From Diacronema lutheri (lineage: Eukaryota > Haptophyta > Pavlovophyceae > Pavlovales > Pavlovaceae), in NCBI GenBank assembly GCA_019448385.1, contig JAGTXO010000021.1:310001-374000 (forward strand): a DNA stretch of 64,000 bases. The letters run 5' to 3'. Both the position numbers and the translations under genes were made by a program. Each line of letters opens with the position of its first letter. The first letter of the stretch is position 1. The notes under the pieces were generated by a model that worked only from the letters and a program-made list of their open reading frames with translations, was not told where the DNA came from and made no database searches. Below, piece by piece: positions 58,901 to 64,000 of this stretch.

Positions 58901-61639
58901 GCTCGGCGCGGAGCGCGGCACGCCGGCGGGCGGCGCGCGTGCGAAGGGAGCAGAGCGCAGCGCGTACGGCGTGCGCTACGCTGGCGCCTACGCGTCCGCC
59001 GGTGGCGGCGGCATGAGCGGCGGTGCGGCGGGCGGCGGCGGCGTGGCACTTCCGCGCCTGCCTCCCGGCGTGTCGCGCACGCTGCCCGGCTCGCTCGAGA
59101 TACCTCAGCTCGACGCGGCGGCGGCGGCGGACAGGAGCGGCACGGCGCAGTTCAAGGCGATCTGGCGGCAGGGCTTGCCCGTGCTCGTCGTTGGTCTCTG
59201 GCCAGCGCTGCGATGTGACTGGGCGCCGGCCGCGCTCTTGAGAATCTGCGGGCCTGAGGCCGTTACGGTGCGGCCGAGCTCGCGCGCGGCGCGGCGGGCC
59301 GTGGTCACGTCCCTTTGTCCCGTCCCGTCCGTTGGGCACAGCTCGCGCGCGCACGCGCGCGCACGCTCGGGCGGTGGTAACGGAAGGCCGTGCACGAGCG
59401 CGCCCCCAGTTTCGCCCCCTTCTTCCGCCCCGTCGCGCCCGCTCCGCCCTCTCAGCGCGTCGCGCCCGCCGCTCACGCGCGCGCGCGCCGTGTTGCGCCC
59501 GCGCTCGTCGCGTGCGTCGTTTCGCGCCAGCTTTCTGACTGCAACGCCAACGGCGAGCTGACTGAGGGTCTCATACTGGCGCACTTCTGCCAGGCATACC
59601 TGAGCGCCGAGTTTGCGCCCATCTGCCCGCGCACCGGCATGCCGCGCCTACTCAAGCTCAAGGATTGGCCGTGCGACGCCCATTTTTGCGCAAAGCTACC
59701 CGCCGCCTATTTTCACGATCTGATGCAGGCACGCGCCGCGCGCTGTGTGTGCGCTTGCTGGCGCGGCCTGGGGGCGGGCGGGGCGGCAGAGCGCCCGCTG
59801 CGGCGGCGGCTGGATCGCAATGGCGTGCGCACCAGCACCGCCTATTTTTAATGTTGTGCGCATGGGGTGGGTGGTGTGTGCGCTGTGCGCTGTCATGGCA
59901 CAGCGCTGCGTTCTGTGGGCGAGCCATTCTCGAGAATGTTCGAGAATGGCTCGAGAATGTTCGAGAGCGTGCCGAGTGCCTCTGCGTCGCGCGCCGCACG
60001 CGCAGATCGCCGCACGCTCACGCGCGACACCGCCTGACGCTGCGCTCGGCCGCCCGCCCGCCCTCACGCCCGCCCGCCCGTCCGCCCCGCTCGGCAGGTG
60101 ATCCCGCCGCCCCTCCAGCCGCACCTGCGCGCAGACGGCGCGTTCAATTTGGCGGCGCATTTCCCGCCACACCTCGTGCCCCCGGACTTGGGTCCGAAGC
60201 TGTACGTGGCGATGGGCTACTGCGCGCAGACGGGGCGATACGCGCAGACCAACTTGCACTGCGACGTGTCCGACGCTTTCAACCTGCTCGTGAGTGCACC
60301 GAGGACACACACCCTTTCCCCTCCCCCCCCCCCCTCCCCCTCCCCCGTTCCCCCTGAATCCCCTCACCGCCTCCACCGTGCGCTGCCCAGGTGCACTGCG
60401 GCGATCCGGCGCCATCGCTCGCGGCGGAGGAGGCGGCGGAGGGACTCAACGGCAGCGTCGGCGCGGTGTGGGACGTGTGGCTGCCAAAGGACGCGGCGCG
60501 CATCTCCGCCTTTTTAAAAGTGAGGCGCGCTCGTGCGGGACATGCCGTGCTGGGAGGCCGCGCCGGGCTGGGCGGCATATCGCCGCGCCCAATTCGCCGC
60601 CGCGCGAGCGCGCCTCACTTTTCAAAAAGGCGGGTGGGTATGTTGGGCCGCTTTCGGCTGCACTCGACCCGCTCGCTTCAGTCCACCGGAATCTGCACCG
60701 ACCGGACATGCCCACCCATTCCTTACCCCCTGCCCGCCCCCCCCCCCCCCCGCCCCCCCCCCCCCCCCCCCCCCCCCCCCCCACACACACACACAATCAA
60801 ACCCCTTACCCACGTCATACCCACCCCCCTACCCACCCCCCTACCCACCACCGCAGCTGCGCGCCTCCGAGCTCGGCCTTGGCGCGCACACCTCCGACCA
60901 CCCGATCCACGACCAATACTTCTACTTGGGCGAGCGCGAGCGGAAGCGGCTGCGCGACGCGTACGGCATCGACGCGTTCCGCTTCGTGCAGAGGCTGGGC
61001 GATATGGTTGTCATCCCCGCCGGCGCGCCGCACCAGGCGAGCCGCGGCCGCGCGCGCGCGCGCGCGGCGTGCGCCGTTGGGGGCGCGCGCTCGCGCGCGC
61101 CGACTGGCGTTGAGCGGGCGCGCACCCCACTCGCGCACGTCGTTACGCAGGTGCGTAACGTCTCGCCGTGCGTCAAGGTTGCAATGGACTTCGTCTCGCC
61201 GTACAACGTGCACCGCTGCCTACAGCTGAGCGACGAGTTCCGCCGGCTCCGCGCCGGCCACCACCTGTCCGAGGACAAGCTGCAGGTACAGGCGATGCTC
61301 TACCACGCGATGTGCGCGGTCCTGCCCCAGGCGCTCGCGCACGCCGACGGGCCGGCGGGCGCGCATGGCGCGGCCAATGCTGCGGTGGACGGCGCGGCGG
61401 CTGGCAGCGCGCGCACAGCCGCCGCTTCGTGCGAAGTCGGCGCGTCGGGCGCGCCGGGCGCGCCGGCTGGCCTGCCGGGCTCGGCAGGCGTGCTAGCGGG
61501 CGCACGTGCTGCCAACGGCGCGGGCGGTGCGGATGTCAAGCGGTCCGCGAGCGCGTGCGGCCCTGGCTCCGCCGGCGAGGGTGACGAGGGCGATGCGCCG
61601 CGTTCGGCCGGCGTGCGCGAATGCGTGGCTGCGGTGTGA
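54870..61639 (+). CDS. KDM3/JMJD1-type JmjC histone demethylase with PHD finger
   Basis: Seven exons (54870-56830, 57437-59267, 59531-59728, 60098-60289, 60391-60519, 60857-61036, 61151-61639) give 1659 aa, all phases matching. A PHD finger (CPCQRPGVKQGG, FLCTGCGVWFHAACVGLSG, WRCPRCAG) lies at about 72-132. A KDM3-type zinc finger spans intron 1 (LRCDGCETSIFDLHWR | CECGNLDLCLECF). The JmjC domain follows: LSDCNANGELTEGLILAHF, the Fe(II) ligands H1384 and D1386 in NLHCDVSD, HDQYFYLGERERKRL, and the third ligand H1496 in VIPAGAPHQ. Family members demethylate H3K9me1/2 with 2-oxoglutarate. Introns 3 and 6 appear to be GC-AG. Long Ala/Gly-rich linkers inflate the protein. Confidence 0.92.
56831..57436 (+). 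other. KDM3-like gene intron 1 (606 bp) with tandem duplications
   Basis: Donor GTGCGC, acceptor CTGCAG. A block of about 60 bp (CCGCAACACTCACCC ... CCCTCCCCAATCCAACCC) is duplicated at 57255-57375, followed by CCCATCCCATCCCTA repeats. The length is divisible by three and one frame is stop-free, which can mislead gene finders. Confidence 0.8.
60507..60632. repeat. Foldback inverted repeat spanning the exon 5 splice donor of the KDM3-like gene
   Basis: The arms 60507-60533 and 60605-60632 are complementary over 27 bp with a single extra base (the left arm begins CGCCTTTTTAAAAGTGAGGC). The left arm contains the donor GTGAGG at 60520 and the last codons of exon 5. A roughly 71-nt loop separates the arms. 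Confidence 0.85.
60520..60856 (+). other. KDM3-like gene intron 5 with poly(C)
   Basis: Donor GTGAGG, acceptor CCGCAG. It contains a 40-bp C-rich run at about 60740-60781 followed by (CA)5 and CCCCCTACCCA repeats before the acceptor. Confidence 0.8.
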
Positions 61640-61687
61640 GCGGCGCGCCGGCGCTTGTGGGTCGGCACCGTGAGTACTGAGTCAGTG

Positions 61688-62911
61688 ATGCCCAGGTGTC
61701 TGAACGTGGGTAGGTCTGCATGGCGCCAAAGTGGTGAGCCCCGTTGCATGCCGCGCGGCAAGGGCGGTGCGGACGCGCTGCGCTGGGCCTTCTTCCTTGT
61801 GGCGTGCCTCTCGGGCGTGCTGCTCGTCCTGCACATGGCGAGCCTGCGCGGCTCTGTGCTGGCCGGCAGCCTCGTCGCGCCGCGCCGGCCACTCGCCGGC
61901 GGCGCGTCCGGCGCGCGCAACGCGACGTTGCCGGACCGGTGCTACACGGCGCCGCACACGGAGTACGAGGGGAGCGTCGAGATCTGGGGCGAGACCAACA
62001 TCCTCCCGTCCGCCGCCGCGTGCTGCGCCGCGTGCCGTGCGCACCGCGCTGCCGAGGAAGCCGCCGGGCGCGTAGGCCGCGGCTGCGTGCTGTGGGTCTT
62101 TTGCGCGCGGGCGGGCGGGTGCGGTGGTGGGCAGAAGGCGGGCGCGTGCTGGGGCAAGCGCAACGAGCGCGAGCACGATGGCCCTTCACCGCGCGTGCGC
62201 GCGCGCGGCGCGGGCGTGCCGTGGACGTCGGGCGCCGCGTTCACCGACGCCGAGGCGGCGGCCGCGTTCGCGGCGGAGCGCGCGGCGCTCGCGGCGGTGG
62301 CGGAGCGGCGCGAGCGCGTGGGCAACCCGCGCGTCTTCTTCGACGTCGAGATCGACGGCACGCCGAGCGGGCGCGTCGAGTTTGCGCTGTACGCGCGCGA
62401 ATCGCCGCGGCACGCCGAGAACTTTCGAGCAATGTGCACGGGAGAGCGGGGCGGGAAGAAAACGTTTGAAGGCATGCGCTTCTACAGGATCATCGACCGC
62501 TTCATCGACCAGGCCGGCGTGAACGGCGTCAACTCGATCTGGGACGAGCCGTTTGACGACGACCCGGCCGGCCTCGCGATGCGCCACGACCGCGGCGGGC
62601 TCCTCAGCTCCGCAAATTCAGGGCCCGATTCGAACACGGGCCACTTTTCAATTGTGGTCGCGCCGGCGCCACACCTCGACGGGAGCTACACCATCTTCGG
62701 CGAGGTCGTCGCTGGGATGGAGGTCGTCGCCGCGATCAACCGGCTCGCCCTGCCCCGGCTGCCCGGCGTGGCAGGCAGCGCGGTCGTCGTGCGCGCCGGG
62801 TGCGTGCGTTCATGCGAGCCGCGACCCGACGTGCGGCCAAAGTGCGCGACGCGCGGCACGACCGAGGCGACGGTGCAGGGGCGGCGCATTGTGCATCCGT
62901 GCGTCGACTAA
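61688..62911 (+). CDS. Membrane-anchored cyclophilin-type peptidyl-prolyl isomerase with Cys-rich N-domain
   Basis: The 407-aa protein has a signal anchor (WAFFLVACLSGVLLVLHMAS), then a cysteine-rich region (CYTAPHTEYEGSVEIWG ... AACCAACRAHRAA, GCVLWVFCARAGGCGGGQK, ACWGKR). The cysteine spacing resembles a PAN/apple-type domain. The cyclophilin domain follows: RVFFDVEIDGTPSGRVEFAL, NFRAMCTGERGGKKTFEGMR, FYRIIDRFIDQAG (catalytic Arg in FYRII), LLSSANSGPDSNTGHFSIVV and HLDGSYTIFGEVVAGMEVV. It is probably a type II membrane protein of the secretory pathway, aiding folding. An alternative ATG at 61748 would trim 20 residues without losing the anchor. A C-terminal Cys-containing tail (RAGCVRSCEPRPDVRPKC) is extra. 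Confidence 0.88.
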   Translation: MPRCLNVGRSAWRQSGEPRCMPRGKGGADALRWAFFLVACLSGVLLVLHMASLRGSVLAGSLVAPRRPLAGGASGARNATLPDRCYTAPHTEYEGSVEIWGETNILPSAAACCAACRAHRAAEEAAGRVGRGCVLWVFCARAGGCGGGQKAGACWGKRNEREHDGPSPRVRARGAGVPWTSGAAFTDAEAAAAFAAERAALAAVAERRERVGNPRVFFDVEIDGTPSGRVEFALYARESPRHAENFRAMCTGERGGKKTFEGMRFYRIIDRFIDQAGVNGVNSIWDEPFDDDPAGLAMRHDRGGLLSSANSGPDSNTGHFSIVVAPAPHLDGSYTIFGEVVAGMEVVAAINRLALPRLPGVAGSAVVVRAGCVRSCEPRPDVRPKCATRGTTEATVQGRRIVHPCVD

Positions 62912-63226
62912 GCCGCTCGCCTGCCGCGTGCCGCCGCCCTGCGTCCGTCCCGTCCGTCGGCGGGCGACGGCGCGACGCGGGCTGGTGGGACGAGAGCGGG
63001 ACGGAGTCGTCGTCGCTCCACTCGCTGCTCGCACGCACGTGCGCAGTGACTCCACCGGGAAGCAGCTCGGCTCAGCCCGTCAGACGACCGAGTTTGCCTC
63101 TGACTGAAGTCAAGGACTCCAGTCAGAGAAAGGGTCCAGGGGACGTGGGCGCACCTTTGTCCCGCCACGTGCGAGGAGGCGGGAGGCGGCCGTGCATGCG
63201 AGAGGGGCCGGAGGTGCTGCGCCGCG
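62912..63226. other. Intergenic region with a 9-bp hairpin
   Basis: The 315-bp spacer contains CTCTGACTG (63098-63106) and its exact complement CAGTCAGAG (63120-63128), a 9-bp stem with a 13-nt loop about 100 bp upstream of the zinc-finger start. No gene is seen. Confidence 0.6.
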
Positions 63227-64000
63227 ATGAAAGCCCGCCGGCGCACGGAGGACGCGGGCGACGAGCGCGGGGAGGAGGGCGAGGGTGAGGATGTGGAGGA
63301 CGGCGCGCCGCGCTCGCCCGCCGCCGAGCCCATCGATGACGACCAGCGGATCTACCGGTGTGAGTACGCCGGGTGCAACCAGCGCTTCAAGCACTCGAGC
63401 GCGCTCAATCGGCACCTGCGGCGACACACGGGCGAGCGGCCGTACGCGTGCGCGCACCCAGGTTGCGGCAAGGCGTTCCGCGAGTCGGGCGCGCTTGCGC
63501 TCCACGAGCGCGTCCACACGGGCGAGCGGCCGTTCGCGTGCCTGTTTGTCGGCTGCGGCAAGGCGTTCAAGGCGTCGGGCGCGCTCAGCCGGCACGGGCG
63601 CGTGCACACGGAGGAGCGGCCGTTTGCGTGCGAGTTTGCGGGCTGCGGCAAGGCGTTCAAGGACTCGTGTGCCCTCACCGTCCATCGCCGCGTCCACACG
63701 GGCGAGCGACCATACGCGTGCGAGTTTGCGGGCTGCGGCAAGCGCTTCAAGGAGTCCGGAACGCTCAGCCGGCACGAGGTGCTGCACGCGCGCAAGCAGT
63801 GCGGCCAGCTGTCGCGGCGCGAGGCGGCGTCGGCCGCTACACTCGACGCCCAGGCCGACGCGGCCGCCGTGCTTCTCCCGTTTGCGCTCGGCCAGCCGTT
63901 GCCGGCCGCGCCTGCCGCGCTCGGCTACACGATCGGCACGCCCGTCGCGTCCGCTGCCGCCGGCGCGGCGGGCGCGGGTGGCGGCGTGAGTGCGCCGGCC
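63227..64000 (+). CDS. C2H2 zinc-finger protein with five TFIIIA-type fingers (3' partial)
   Basis: The frame runs off the window end. It starts MKARRRTEDAGDERGEEGEG, an acidic N-terminus, and then has five fingers with Cx4C-x12-Hx3H spacing: CEYAGCNQRFKHSSALNRHL, CAHPGCGKAFRESGALALHE, CLFVGCGKAFKASGALSRHG, CEFAGCGKAFKDSCALTVHR and CEFAGCGKRFKESGTLSRHE. Four canonical linkers of the HTGERPYAC type separate them (one is HTEERPFAC). All Cys and His ligands are intact. The visible C-terminal part is Ala/Pro-rich. The paralogous fingers suggest internal duplication. It is a likely sequence-specific DNA-binding protein, though RNA binding as in TFIIIA cannot be excluded. Confidence 0.9.
   Translation, partial: MKARRRTEDAGDERGEEGEGEDVEDGAPRSPAAEPIDDDQRIYRCEYAGCNQRFKHSSALNRHLRRHTGERPYACAHPGCGKAFRESGALALHERVHTGERPFACLFVGCGKAFKASGALSRHGRVHTEERPFACEFAGCGKAFKDSCALTVHRRVHTGERPYACEFAGCGKRFKESGTLSRHEVLHARKQCGQLSRREAASAATLDAQADAAAVLLPFALGQPLPAAPAALGYTIGTPVASAAAGAAGAGGGVSAPA

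Noticed and set aside
1-64000. tRNA, rRNA and snRNA genes
   Set aside because: I looked for GTTCRANNC-type T-loops, rRNA blocks and snRNA Sm-site contexts by eye. I found none outside coding regions. A covariance search could still reveal some.

Overview
This is nuclear DNA of a flagellated, photosynthetic unicellular eukaryote with a very GC-rich, compact genome. Thirty or so genes fill almost the whole window. Introns are mostly 100-370 bp, and most begin GTGCG. Plastid proteins (a bL28 ribosomal protein with a signal-plus-transit leader, and a PAP/fibrillin) point to an alga with a secondary plastid. Arp2/3 and WASP components, an outer-dynein-arm docking protein and GC-AG introns fit a haptophyte. 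A Pavlovales-type genome would match the composition, but that is an inference and not a demonstrated identity.

Layout: 1-5 kb holds the 3' end of a REI1/ZNF622-type 60S biogenesis gene, then an O-fucosyltransferase-like gene broken by a young Mutator-like transposon (MULE, 2969-4872). The MULE has 283-bp inverted repeats and a 9-bp target duplication. A separate exact copy of its last 52 bp lies 330 bp upstream in the same gene. From 5-10.5 kb a five-exon filamin/Kelch/LamG gene carries a 2.3-kb intron filled by about 31 copies of a G/C-rich minisatellite. From 10.5-26.5 kb come an LRR protein, an EMAP-II-type tRNA-binding protein, a DHHC palmitoyltransferase, NTMT1, a GDP-mannose-hydrolase-like Nudix protein, aspartate-semialdehyde dehydrogenase, a decayed cyclic-nucleotide channel fragment, a VHL-like/UIM/UBX protein, ARPC2, a Shewanella-like phosphatase, a fibrillin, an ER J-protein and plastid bL28. 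From 26.6-41 kb come NDUFV1 (seven exons), WASP, two coiled-coil proteins, a TTL-like ligase with an in-frame TGA, TPRG1L, acyl-protein thioesterase and ODAD3/CCDC151. From 41-64 kb come a 1428-aa coiled-coil protein, a calycin-like protein, exosome RRP40, two tandem GAF-like paralogues, an unknown 930-aa protein, a PHD + JmjC KDM3-type demethylase, a membrane-anchored cyclophilin and a truncated C2H2 zinc-finger protein.

Organisation: genes alternate strands. At least eleven neighbouring pairs are head-to-head with only 20-185 bp between start codons, so most promoters must be bidirectional. Convergent partners are often separated by homopolymeric G/C tracts. Functionally related pairs occur in the window: WASP with ARPC2 (branched actin) and DHHC transferase with acyl-protein thioesterase (palmitoylation cycle). 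These are not adjacent, so no operon-like logic is claimed.

Limits: gene models come from reading-frame continuity, splice-phase consistency and remembered family motifs. No search was run. Starts are chosen at ATG codons, and several have alternatives.
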